A DNA stretch of 6,830 nucleotides from Paenibacillaceae bacterium. Its GTDB lineage: Bacteria > Bacillota > Bacilli > Paenibacillales > NBRC-103111. Made by a program: the position numbers and the translations under genes. The notes under the pieces are model-generated. The model was not told the origin of the DNA and made no database searches. It saw only the letters and a program-made list of their open reading frames with translations. Location: positions 1 through 6,830 of the forward strand of contig JAJFMO010000246.1 in NCBI GenBank assembly GCA_020697475.1, written 5' to 3'. Numbering within the stretch: position 1 is the stretch's first letter; each line of letters begins with the position of its first letter. Positions 1 through 6,414 of the stretch are shown in pieces.

Positions 1-114
1 TCCTTGTCGCACGAGATTATCCAAATACGGCGTTTGAACTACCGGGTGGCCCAGTGCACTGAGACAATCCCCGCGCATCTGATCGACGGAGATGAACAAG
101 ATGTTAGGTTTCAT
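1..114 (-). CDS. Sulfatase family hydrolase, N-terminal fragment (cut by window edge)
   Basis: Reading leftward from ATG at 114, 38 codons are open to the window edge. The protein begins MKPNILFISVDQMRGD and continues with a Gly-His-Pro and a Thr-Pro-(x)-Leu-Asp-(x)-Leu stretch. This is the usual start of sulfatases of the alkaline phosphatase superfamily: the Pro-Asn-Ile-Leu strand followed by Asp-Gln, where the Asp normally contributes to the metal site, then the T-P-N/Y-L-D helix. The catalytic Cys/Ser motif that is converted to formylglycine would lie beyond the edge, so sulfatase versus phosphatase or phosphonate hydrolase cannot be decided. The start overlaps the stop of the oxidoreductase gene by 4 bp (ATGA). 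AGGGGG seven bases upstream is a good ribosome binding site. The two genes are therefore probably co-translated, suggesting joint breakdown of a sulfated sugar (inference). Confidence 0.85.
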   Translation of the reverse strand, partial: MKPNILFISVDQMRGDCLSALGHPVVQTPYLDNLVRQG

Positions 115-1145
115 CTATTGGCCCCCTGAACAGTCTTATAATCCAAATCTACGACTTTCCCGCTTGATATAGATTCAAGAATGGCCATGGAGAGGGTCAG
201 CTGCTCGATACCAGTCCGAATGCCGTACCTGACTGGCATATTGTTAGCAATACAATCAGCCAAATGATTGAACATGTTCAGGCGCGGATCAAGATTACTC
301 TCCGCTGATACGATCTCTTCCCGATCGCCAAGCAGCTGCTTAATCGTTTCGTTCTTCTCCAATTCGGCAGCGCCCTCGGGACCTCTCACCCGTGCAAACC
401 GGCTGAATAGCTTCGTATTTTTGGCCAACCCCCACGAAACATTCATCGATGCGACGTCACCCGATTCGAATTCCAACACAATGCTGGCGGTATCGATAGC
501 CAATTCCTTAATTCCCGCCAATTCCGGACGATTTTTGGCAATGATGCCTCCCCTAGCGAAAACATTTTTGGGCTTGGAACCGATCGCGGTTTCCCAGAAC
601 AGCCAGTCGTGGCATGCACAATCCACAATGGGCCCGTTGTTGCCGAATTTATTGTGCATAGCCAGGTTCGGACGAACTTCTTTAATCAACTCCAGTTGAA
701 TCATGAGAGGATTGCCGAAAGCGCCTTCTTTTATCAATCCCGAAATAATGTCGAGATTTTTACCATAATTCAATTGGAAACCCAATGCGCAACGAACACC
801 TGCACGACTTACTGCATCTTCCATGGCATGCGCAGCTTCTAATGTTAAAGCCACAGGTTTCTCGCACATGATATGTTTTCCTTGCTGTGCTGCGAAAATA
901 GCGATTTCCGCATGCATACCGGCCGGAACACATACAGAAACGATATCGATTTCCTTATCCTCAATAGCCGCCTTATAATCGGTTAATAATTTATTTACGT
1001 TATGCACCGAAGCCAGTTGTCGAGCCGCCGCTTCATTCAAATCTGTAATCGAACGGACGATATGACCCGCTTGCACCCATGTTCTGGCATGACTTCTTCC
1101 CATTTTTCCGGCTCCAATTATGGCTACATTAAAAGATTTATCCAT
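111..1145 (-). CDS. Gfo/Idh/MocA family NAD(P)-dependent oxidoreductase
   Basis: A 344-residue protein of the usual length for this family of sugar and inositol dehydrogenases. The Rossmann fold starts at once, with the dinucleotide motif Gly-Ala-Gly-Lys-Met-Gly at residues 11-16. An Asp at residue 35, at the end of the second strand, suggests NAD rather than NADP preference (inference). The family hallmark Glu-Lys-Pro is at 95-97, where Lys96 is the usual catalytic lysine. Asp175 and His179 (Asp-x3-His) fit the second conserved active-site motif. No signal peptide or membrane segment is seen, so it should be cytoplasmic. The start is supported by GGGAGG seven bases upstream of ATG at 1145. 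The stop overlaps the start of the sulfatase gene, so the pair probably acts on one substrate, which cannot be named from sequence. I see no convincing promoter in the 160 bp upstream. Confidence 0.93.
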   Translation of the reverse strand: MDKSFNVAIIGAGKMGRSHARTWVQAGHIVRSITDLNEAAARQLASVHNVNKLLTDYKAAIEDKEIDIVSVCVPAGMHAEIAIFAAQQGKHIMCEKPVALTLEAAHAMEDAVSRAGVRCALGFQLNYGKNLDIISGLIKEGAFGNPLMIQLELIKEVRPNLAMHNKFGNNGPIVDCACHDWLFWETAIGSKPKNVFARGGIIAKNRPELAGIKELAIDTASIVLEFESGDVASMNVSWGLAKNTKLFSRFARVRGPEGAAELEKNETIKQLLGDREEIVSAESNLDPRLNMFNHLADCIANNMPVRYGIRTGIEQLTLSMAILESISSGKVVDLDYKTVQGANR

Positions 1146-1262
1146 TGAATATCCTCCCTCGAGTATGTTTGGGTCGATCTTACCACCTTCGTCCCAAAAC
1201 CAGCCATGTCACTTCCGATCAACAATTTGCCATTGCCGATCATTTTGCGTTAAACGGCAAAG

Positions 1263-1287
1263 AGCCTCCCCGGCATTTTGGGAGGCT
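1263..1287 (-). terminator. Terminator-like hairpin after the AraC-type gene
   Basis: AGCCTCCC (1263-1270) pairs perfectly with GGGAGGCT (1280-1287) across a 9-base loop. Reading on the minus strand, the stem is followed by CTCTTTGCCGTTT, a weak and interrupted U-tract. On the plus strand nothing resembling a T-run follows. It lies about 20 bp past the stop of the AraC-family gene and before the oxidoreductase gene, the right place to end the upstream transcript. Termination may be partial because the U-tract is poor. Confidence 0.55.
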
Positions 1288-1307
1288 TGAACAAAGCAGC
1301 GGAAGGA

Positions 1308-2198
1308 TTAAATTTCCCTGCTTGCTTTTCGATATTCTCTGGGACTCATTCCTTCTTTGTGTTTGAACGCCCTGCTAAACTTGCTCTGATCTTCAAAACC
1401 GACTTGACTCGCGATTTCCCGAACCGATTTCTCCGTTGTCAGAAGCAGGTACTGGGCATGTTGATGTCTGGACTGACGAACGTATTTCATCAAAGAGACA
1501 TCCATTGAACTACGGAAAAGCAAGCGAAGATAACTTTCGCTGATAAAAAAATGATTGGCAATCGTTGTAGGTGTCAACTCGGCATGTAAATGGGTCCAGA
1601 TATAATCGCTGACTCGCTGAATTCGTTCATCGATCGTTAATGCCTGTTTGATGTTGTGGCGGGAATACATCAGCATCATGGAGAACCATTGATAAAAAAC
1701 TGCGTAAAACCCTAATACATCTGCAGTTTGTTCCGTGTTTAACGCCAACAGCGGCTTAAGCTGCCGCTTGTAATTGCTGACAGTTTCGATCTTATGTATA
1801 TAACGTTCCTCCCACAACCGGATTAAATGTTTCCATAAATCGTGGAAGTGAGAGAGGTCGGGAAAATCGCCGAAATATTGAACCGGTGGAAACCCATACA
1901 ATTTCACAAATTGAAAGTGGCTAACCCGCAATTCGCAACGAAGAACCAGGTAATGGAAATGAGTAGCATCCTCTGGATCGCCTTCAAGTGTTTTAATAGA
2001 ACAAAAGGGAGGTCGCACTACAAAGTCACCGCACTTAAGATCATAGCAAGCTCCATCGATTTGCACTCTTTTTTTACCTGACAATACGAACCAGAAAATC
2101 GTATCGGGATCGGAGATGTAATGAATTTTCCATTCCGATTCCCTGTAATGCTCATTAACCCACATGACCCGCAATTGGAGTTCTTTATACAAGGTCAT
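1308..2198 (-). CDS. AraC family transcriptional regulator
   Basis: A protein of about 296 residues with the standard AraC/XylS layout. The N-terminal half (about residues 25-70) looks like a cupin-type sensor domain with alternating strands and a Cys-Gly-Asp-Phe-Val turn. The last 105 or so residues carry two helix-turn-helix units: the first around Leu-Thr-Pro-Thr-Thr-Ile-Ala, the second with Val-Arg-Glu-Ile-Ala-(x)3-Gly-Phe and the signature end Ser-Pro-Arg-Glu-Tyr-Arg. It should be a cytoplasmic DNA-binding regulator of a sugar-use operon, most simply the oxidoreductase/sulfatase genes downstream (inference). GTG at 2201 and ATG at 2198 are adjacent. The run GGGGGG is six bases from the ATG and only three from the GTG, so I chose ATG. 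It starts 39 bp after the comQ stop with no terminator between, so it may also be transcribed from the com operon. Confidence 0.92.
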   Translation of the reverse strand: MTLYKELQLRVMWVNEHYRESEWKIHYISDPDTIFWFVLSGKKRVQIDGACYDLKCGDFVVRPPFCSIKTLEGDPEDATHFHYLVLRCELRVSHFQFVKLYGFPPVQYFGDFPDLSHFHDLWKHLIRLWEERYIHKIETVSNYKRQLKPLLALNTEQTADVLGFYAVFYQWFSMMLMYSRHNIKQALTIDERIQRVSDYIWTHLHAELTPTTIANHFFISESYLRLLFRSSMDVSLMKYVRQSRHQHAQYLLLTTEKSVREIASQVGFEDQSKFSRAFKHKEGMSPREYRKASREI

Positions 2199-2237
2199 CA
2201 CGTTCCCCCCGAATGCACTGATTCCAACTTTTCTCCG

Positions 2238-3206
2238 TTACACTACGGCGATATAAGAATCGGCGCTCCTCCTGAAGCTGGCGAACGTCGCTTCCCTGAA
2301 TACATCCTTCCACGGAGAGAGCGTCTCCATTTCTCCCCACATCTGTTCAATTCGATTCACAAACAACGTTTGGACGGCGAGGCAATATTCGATGCAGCCG
2401 GAATCTACGATATACTGGATACACTGCTGTTTGTGGGCAAGGAACGTACCGCAGTCAATTTCCCCATCATAATATTGTTTCAATACGGGAAACTCCTCTT
2501 CGCTGTGCTCCAGCAAGAACAAAATCGGCAACGTCATCTTTTTCTCCAATAAATCGTTCTTCACGTCGTAACGCAGCACGTCTTTCAAATCGTTGTCCAG
2601 CTGAGCGGCGACGCCGATCCAGCCGGCCATCTCATCCATATCGGCCATCAGCTTGGGATCGCTTTGTTCGAGGAAAGAGCAGCCCATGTAGCAAGCCAGC
2701 TTCAGCAAGGAACCGGATTTCTCCAGAACGGCGGCGATGTAATCCTGCTCGCTTGCGATCGAACGAGTCAAATCCCGATGCTGGCCGTTAATCGCGCAAT
2801 TTACGTAACGGCATATACCGTCAAGCGCTGGCAGATTGTCGGCGCCTTCAATCCCTTTAAGTTCACCCAACTCGCCAAACACGGCGAAGATGAAGGAAAG
2901 CAGAGCATTGATGCTGATTTCTTGCGGACATGTCATCCAGCTCTTGCTGAGGTTGTCGCGATCCTGCAGATCGTCCGCGATATCGAGCGCGAGGAGCATC
3001 ATCTCCGTCACCGCCGCTACTCGTTCGATCCAAGGGGAACGGCCCCCCAGCATCCTGTGGCACGAGCTTGTAATTTCCGCCCACACCGGACGCTCCTGCG
3101 CCTTGGCCAAGACGAATTGCTTCAGACGTTCATTTAGATCAGGGTTGTGGTAATGACTATCGATAATTCGGTTCATTTCCTCGATAATCTCTGTACACAA
3201 ACGCAT
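2238..3206 (-). CDS. comQ: ComQ-like isoprenyl transferase (pheromone-modifying polyprenyl synthase family)
   Basis: A 322-residue protein of the trans-polyprenyl synthase fold. The first aspartate-rich motif is Asp-Asp-Leu-Gln-Asp at residues 78-82. The second is Asn-Asp-Leu-Lys-Asp at 205-209, preceded by Gln-Leu-Asp; the usual first Asp of the second motif is Asn. Lys-Ser-Gly at 163-165 fits the conserved Lys-Thr/Ser site. In B. subtilis, ComQ is the member of this family that prenylates a Trp of pre-ComX and is needed for pheromone maturation. The call rests on context: it follows comP and comA as the third gene of the unit, with a TAATG overlap with comA, and a ComX-like gene is present. 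No other isoprenoid genes are nearby. B. subtilis ComQ is about 300 residues, so the size is compatible. AAGGGGGG lies just two bases before the ATG, a short spacing that overlap coupling may offset. A housekeeping prenyl synthase is the alternative. Confidence 0.85.
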   Translation of the reverse strand: MRLCTEIIEEMNRIIDSHYHNPDLNERLKQFVLAKAQERPVWAEITSSCHRMLGGRSPWIERVAAVTEMMLLALDIADDLQDRDNLSKSWMTCPQEISINALLSFIFAVFGELGELKGIEGADNLPALDGICRYVNCAINGQHRDLTRSIASEQDYIAAVLEKSGSLLKLACYMGCSFLEQSDPKLMADMDEMAGWIGVAAQLDNDLKDVLRYDVKNDLLEKKMTLPILFLLEHSEEEFPVLKQYYDGEIDCGTFLAHKQQCIQYIVDSGCIEYCLAVQTLFVNRIEQMWGEMETLSPWKDVFREATFASFRRSADSYIAVV

Positions 3207-3856
3207 TACCCCCCTTGTACGGCTTCGGCGTAATATTTGCTCTGTACAAATTTCTCAATGGCTTGCACTTTTGATTTGACACCGAGCTTGTCATAAATCC
3301 TTTTTAAATAATTGTCGACAGACCGTTTGCTGACGTGAATCGTCACGGCAATCTGGTCGTGGGTGTGTCCCCCGACGATCATTCGCATAATCGTAATCTC
3401 ATCCTCAGTCAGCTCAAGTTCCGCAACCGAATTTTCCAACACCAGCCGGGTTTGATGAAACACCGACAACGGCAGCACGGTGTGGTTGTCCAGGATGCAA
3501 TTGACCATATTGCGGATGGTCGCCTCGCTAGATTCTTTGGAAATGATGCCGCTGACCCCGATCTTGATCAGGTGGTTGAACATATCGGCAATATCGATCC
3601 CGGTGAAAATGACAATTTTTACGGCTGGCAGCGCATCTTTGATCTTCTGAGCCAAGACGCTGCCCGGTTCGTCGGGCAAGTGGTAATCGAGGAAGATCAG
3701 ATCCGGCCGCTCGCTCTTAATGAATCGCAAGCATTCCGCTCCGGTGCCGACCACGCCGATACATTCAATCGCATCGATCTCCTGCAAAATTTGCTTGGTG
3801 GCTTGCGCGAACAGCGGATGATCGTCAACGACCAACGTTTTTACTTTCTTCATCAT
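3206..3856 (-). CDS. comA: ComA-like response regulator, NarL/FixJ (LuxR-type HTH) family
   Basis: A 216-residue two-domain regulator, the same size as B. subtilis ComA (214). The receiver domain shows the acidic pair Asp11-Asp12, phospho-acceptor Asp57 (in Ile-Phe-Leu-Asp-Tyr-His), switch Thr85 and Lys107. The LuxR-type helix-turn-helix occupies about 149-200, with the recognition region Val-Ser-Lys-Arg-Ser-Val-Asp followed by Tyr-Leu-(x)3-Tyr-Asp-Lys-Leu-Gly-Val. This closely resembles the Leu-Ser-Lys-Arg-Ser-Ile-Glu region I recall for B. subtilis ComA. It should be phosphorylated by the adjacent kinase and bind DNA as a dimer. The ATG at 3856 overlaps the comP stop (ATGA); a second ATG follows at once at 3853. 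The ribosome binding site is weak (AAAGAAG about 12 bases off), so translation is probably coupled to comP. Candidate target sites are the two 16-bp dyads at 6268 and 6415. Confidence 0.93.
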   Translation of the reverse strand: MMKKVKTLVVDDHPLFAQATKQILQEIDAIECIGVVGTGAECLRFIKSERPDLIFLDYHLPDEPGSVLAQKIKDALPAVKIVIFTGIDIADMFNHLIKIGVSGIISKESSEATIRNMVNCILDNHTVLPLSVFHQTRLVLENSVAELELTEDEITIMRMIVGGHTHDQIAVTIHVSKRSVDNYLKRIYDKLGVKSKVQAIEKFVQSKYYAEAVQGG

Positions 3857-6171
3857 GCCGACAACACTTCTTTCGTAGGTATTGTAATATGTATTTGAAC
3901 CCCGCAGCCAGGGCTGGTGGCCAGTTCCAGATGTCCATCCAGATGCAACACCCTGCTCCTCATCTGCTCCATCCCGACGCCAGGCGAGCCGATCTCCCGT
4001 TGTTGCGGACGCTTGCTGTCGAAGCCGACTCCGTCATCCTGATAAGTCAATCGCAGCGTTCTCCCGATCACTTCCAGGGAGATCAGCACTTTACCCGCGT
4101 TGGCGTGCTTCTTCGCGTTGTTCAACAATTCCTGAACGATGCGGAACAGATGACGCTTCGTCTCCAAACTCCAGCGTTCGATGACCTCTTCCCCTCGGAC
4201 CTGGAGCACCGTCTCGCAGCCGCCGCTGTGCGACTCGCTGTCGATCAGCTTTCGGATCGTATGCAGCAGACCTAGTTCTTGCAGCAGATAAGGATGAAGT
4301 TCAAAGCAATTTTGCCGCAGATTCGTATTGATGACCTCTACATACTCGGCAATGCCCACCAGTTGAGCAACCACTTCGGGCAACAGCTTGGACTTGTCGC
4401 GCAGTGCGACGAGACGGCGTTTTAAGAAAAATAAGTCCTGCATTGTCGTATCGTGAATATCCGTGGCAATCCGAAACCGCTCCTTCTCCTGCAACTCGAA
4501 CATCAGCTTGCGGAACCAGATGAATTCACGGGCTACCTGCTCGTTCGGAATTTGCGAGGCCAATTGCTCCAGCTTGGACGTCAATTTGCGGATCAGGAAA
4601 ATATTCTCCAGACTGACCGATAAGTAAGAGACGATCATATTCAACCATTGAGTCTCTTCCAGCCCCAATCTTGTGCCTGTCCGTTTGCGGGTCATGACCA
4701 GAAAACTCGTATACTCCTCATGGCTGTTGATCTCCATGATCGTATACCCGGGATGCTGCGTGATGGCGGCATCGATCAGCCGACCGACTTCGTCCTGATC
4801 GATCGTTCCTTCATGAATCAATTCCCGCGAATGCCGGTATTTGAAGGCGATTACCCCGCCCATCACCTGCAGCGTATTGACGATATCGACGAGCACGATA
4901 TCTTTCAGCTCATGGAAGCTGGTAATCGACCCCAAATTTTTGGAGATGTTCTTCAGCGCCGTCCGCAGCTGATATTTGCGCGGGAACAAAATTCCTTCCA
5001 GCTTCGTCGTAATGTACTCCAAAGAGTACAAGAGGACGGAAATAAGAATCAAGGTAACCACAAAAACATACGACAGCTTCTTGTATGAGTCCTCGCTAAT
5101 GTACAGAACCGAGACGAAGGCAACAATGCCCAGGCTCGGAATCGTTGACAGAAACAGGGTGTGGAGAATTCTTCTGAGTACCATGTGCACGTCATACAAT
5201 TGTTTGGTGGCGATCAAGTAGGCAAAGGACATCGGAAAGAACAAGGCGAACCATCCGGTAAATACGGAACTGACCCATTCGGTTTGAAAAATCAGATGCG
5301 GGAGAAACGATAGGATAATGCTCGGCAAGAACGAAATAGCCAAACAAATCCATACCATCTTGATCGTTGTGGCCAAATATGATTGGTTTTTTCGATGCTT
5401 CAAATAAATGTAGGTCAGTAAGTAAAGATTCAGCGCAAAACCGATCATAAACAAAACGAGACTCAGCCTGGAACTGAAGTAATTGATCCAGTAATCGTTG
5501 CCCAAACCGGGAATTAACGACGCGATTCGAAGCAATGCGTTGCAGAGGACGCCGACATACAGCAGCGACATATACCCCACAGGCAGTCGCATATCGCTTC
5601 GCTCCCGGAAAAAAACGAGCAAAAAGTGCAAAAAAACGACCGGCAGCGCCATAAAGGCAAAATTAATAACCAGCTTCCCGAATGTGTCCCCGCGAATGGA
5701 AGCGCCAAGGCTCATGAATACTAGACCGCAACAGAGAAACACCACGGACAGCAGCCGCGAGGAACGGGACTCGTTAATCTTCACCAACAGAAACAATGCC
5801 ATGAAAACGCTGATTGCCTCTATAAGCAACGGATACAAGCCGACCGGGTTGCGATCTTTGACTACCGTCGTATCGTACGCGGTCTCCAATCCGTCGCGCA
5901 CAATCACAAACGATTGAGCTTGTTCCAACACCTCCCACTTCATGACACTCTCATGCTCCCCGGGTGGACGGCCGTTCACTGACGTCACGACATCGCCGAC
6001 TTGTACGTCCAGTTGTTCGGAACCGCTGTAATCGTCGAGCGATTTGACGACCCATTGACCTTGGACCGACATCAGGTTGATCCACGGGAAATGAACGGTG
6101 ACGAAAGTAAACCAGGACTGAATACCCAGGAGAACCAGAAAAATTGAACACCATAAGACAATTTTTTTCAT
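3853..6171 (-). CDS. comP: ComP-like membrane histidine kinase with extracytoplasmic PDZ-like domain
   Basis: Starting at ATG 6171 the protein has 772 residues, close to B. subtilis ComP (769). Order: TM1 (about 4-26); a PDZ-like extracytoplasmic segment (about 35-100) with Gly59-Asp60 and Val-Asn-Gly 65-67; nine more hydrophobic segments from about 110 to 387, giving ten in all; a GAF-like linker (about 420-550); and a HisKA_3-type dimerisation helix with phospho-acceptor His573 in Asp-Ile-His-Asp. The ATPase domain follows, with N-box Glu-Leu-Leu-Asn-Asn at 681-685, Asp-Asp-Gly-Val-Gly-Phe-Asp at 712-718 and Gly-Val-Gly-Met near 731-734. It should sense the ComX-like pheromone outside the cell and phosphorylate ComA. 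The frame stays open to an ATG at 6273, but that adds 34 residues antisense to comX with no ribosome binding site. GGAG seven bases before 6171, and the hydrophobic MKKIVLW start, decide the choice. Confidence 0.93.
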   Translation of the reverse strand: MKKIVLWCSIFLVLLGIQSWFTFVTVHFPWINLMSVQGQWVVKSLDDYSGSEQLDVQVGDVVTSVNGRPPGEHESVMKWEVLEQAQSFVIVRDGLETAYDTTVVKDRNPVGLYPLLIEAISVFMALFLLVKINESRSSRLLSVVFLCCGLVFMSLGASIRGDTFGKLVINFAFMALPVVFLHFLLVFFRERSDMRLPVGYMSLLYVGVLCNALLRIASLIPGLGNDYWINYFSSRLSLVLFMIGFALNLYLLTYIYLKHRKNQSYLATTIKMVWICLAISFLPSIILSFLPHLIFQTEWVSSVFTGWFALFFPMSFAYLIATKQLYDVHMVLRRILHTLFLSTIPSLGIVAFVSVLYISEDSYKKLSYVFVVTLILISVLLYSLEYITTKLEGILFPRKYQLRTALKNISKNLGSITSFHELKDIVLVDIVNTLQVMGGVIAFKYRHSRELIHEGTIDQDEVGRLIDAAITQHPGYTIMEINSHEEYTSFLVMTRKRTGTRLGLEETQWLNMIVSYLSVSLENIFLIRKLTSKLEQLASQIPNEQVAREFIWFRKLMFELQEKERFRIATDIHDTTMQDLFFLKRRLVALRDKSKLLPEVVAQLVGIAEYVEVINTNLRQNCFELHPYLLQELGLLHTIRKLIDSESHSGGCETVLQVRGEEVIERWSLETKRHLFRIVQELLNNAKKHANAGKVLISLEVIGRTLRLTYQDDGVGFDSKRPQQREIGSPGVGMEQMRSRVLHLDGHLELATSPGCGVQIHITIPTKEVLSA

Positions 6172-6178
6172 AAAAAGT

Positions 6179-6182
6179 CTCC
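6179..6182 (-). promoter_or_regulatory. Ribosome binding site that fixes the comP start
   Basis: On the minus strand GTGGAGAC contains GGAG (6182-6179), seven bases before ATG at 6171. The other in-frame ATGs at 6186, 6213 and 6273 have no comparable upstream site, and the last two would give the kinase an unlikely N-terminal tail before its first membrane helix. Confidence 0.7.
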
Positions 6183-6198
6183 ACATCCCGAAATGCTT

Positions 6199-6207
6199 TG
6201 GTATAAT
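6199..6207 (+). promoter_or_regulatory. Extended -10 promoter of comX
   Basis: TGGTATAAT is a perfect extended -10 element (TG-N-TATAAT). The -35 position 17 bp upstream (CTCCAC) is poor, but an A/T-rich tract (6160-6176) lies upstream, a usual arrangement for an extended -10 promoter. Transcription would start near 6213-6215 and give a leader of about 27 bases before the comX start. It lies in the 69-bp gap between the comP and comX starts. Confidence 0.65.
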
Positions 6208-6208
6208 A

Positions 6209-6238
6209 TTCATAGTTTCATAGGAAGGGGGTGAGCAA
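6209..6238 (-). promoter_or_regulatory. Possible comP-comA-comQ promoter (weak)
   Basis: On the minus strand TTGCTC (6238-6233) and TATGAA (6214-6209) are 18 bp apart and could serve as -35 and -10. A TATTAT (6208-6203) just downstream is the other strand of the comX -10 and is an alternative. Neither is close to consensus, which would fit an activator-dependent promoter. The assignment is tentative. Confidence 0.25.
6223..6234 (+). promoter_or_regulatory. Strong ribosome binding site of comX
   Basis: GGAAGGGGGTGA matches the 16S 3' end complement (AAGGAGGTGA) except for one G in place of A. It ends six bases before ATG at 6241. This is strong evidence that the short comX frame is translated, since it is too short to be convincing by length alone. 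Confidence 0.8.
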
Positions 6239-6240
6239 AT

Positions 6241-6414
6241 ATGAGCATGATTACATGGTCGCCCGAATTGCACAATGTTGCAAGAAGCATGAAGAAGAAC
6301 GATTCACTGCCGACGTCGAGCAACCGCTTGACGGAAGAGGAGCTTCAAGCTGTGAATTCCGCCTTCGCAAGACAAGAAGAGCGCAGTGCAGCCCCTGCTG
6401 AGATCTGGAGCTAG
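6241..6414 (+). CDS. comX: ComX-like pheromone precursor peptide
   Basis: A 57-residue peptide starting MSMITWSPELHNVA and ending PAEIWS. B. subtilis ComX is 55 residues and its active C-terminal 5-10 residues contain a Trp, prenylated by ComQ, near the C-terminus; here Trp56 is the penultimate residue. The middle, Leu-Thr-Glu-Glu-Glu-Leu-Gln-Ala-Val, is an acidic helix resembling the middle of ComX precursors. There is no signal peptide and no Cys, so it is not a lantibiotic-type or Agr-type peptide. The start is fixed by a near-perfect ribosome binding site and an extended -10 promoter. It lies divergent to comP, and a strong terminator follows at 6513. Precursor sequences in this family vary greatly, so identity rests on size, Trp position and neighbours. 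The mature peptide would be roughly the last six to ten residues (inference). Confidence 0.82.
   Translation: MSMITWSPELHNVARSMKKNDSLPTSSNRLTEEELQAVNSAFARQEERSAAPAEIWS
6268..6283. promoter_or_regulatory. Candidate ComA-type operator 1 (inside comX)
   Basis: TTGCACAATGTTGCAA is a 16-bp dyad with perfect 5-bp outer arms (TTGCA...TGCAA). The B. subtilis ComA box is TTGCGG-N4-CCGCAA, also 16 bp with TTGC and GCAA outer halves. The site lies in codons 10-15 of comX, and its centre is about 37 bp upstream of the -35 proposed for comP, a sensible place for an activator of the divergent operon. Binding is inferred. Confidence 0.5.

Noticed and set aside
2121..2552. Plus-strand open frame of 143 codons across the comQ/AraC junction
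   Set aside because: It crosses two supported minus-strand genes and shows no family features.
3335..3898. Long plus-strand open frame (187 codons) opposite comA
   Set aside because: It is antisense to a gene with clear receiver and helix-turn-helix motifs. Its protein has low-complexity His/Asp/Gln-rich content typical of a mirror frame, and no good ribosome binding site.
4648..5088. Plus-strand open frame of 146 codons opposite comP
   Set aside because: It is antisense to the well-supported kinase, without domain signs or an own promoter.
6172..6273. N-terminal extension of the comP frame to an ATG at 6273
   Set aside because: It would run antisense through the comX start and promoter, has no ribosome binding site, and adds a tail before a normal first membrane helix. 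The start at 6171 has GGAG at ideal spacing and gives a length close to B. subtilis ComP.
6328..6356. TTGACG-N17-TGTGAA inside comX as a promoter
   Set aside because: The -35 is good but the -10 matches only three of six positions, and the site lies in coding sequence with no gene needing it.
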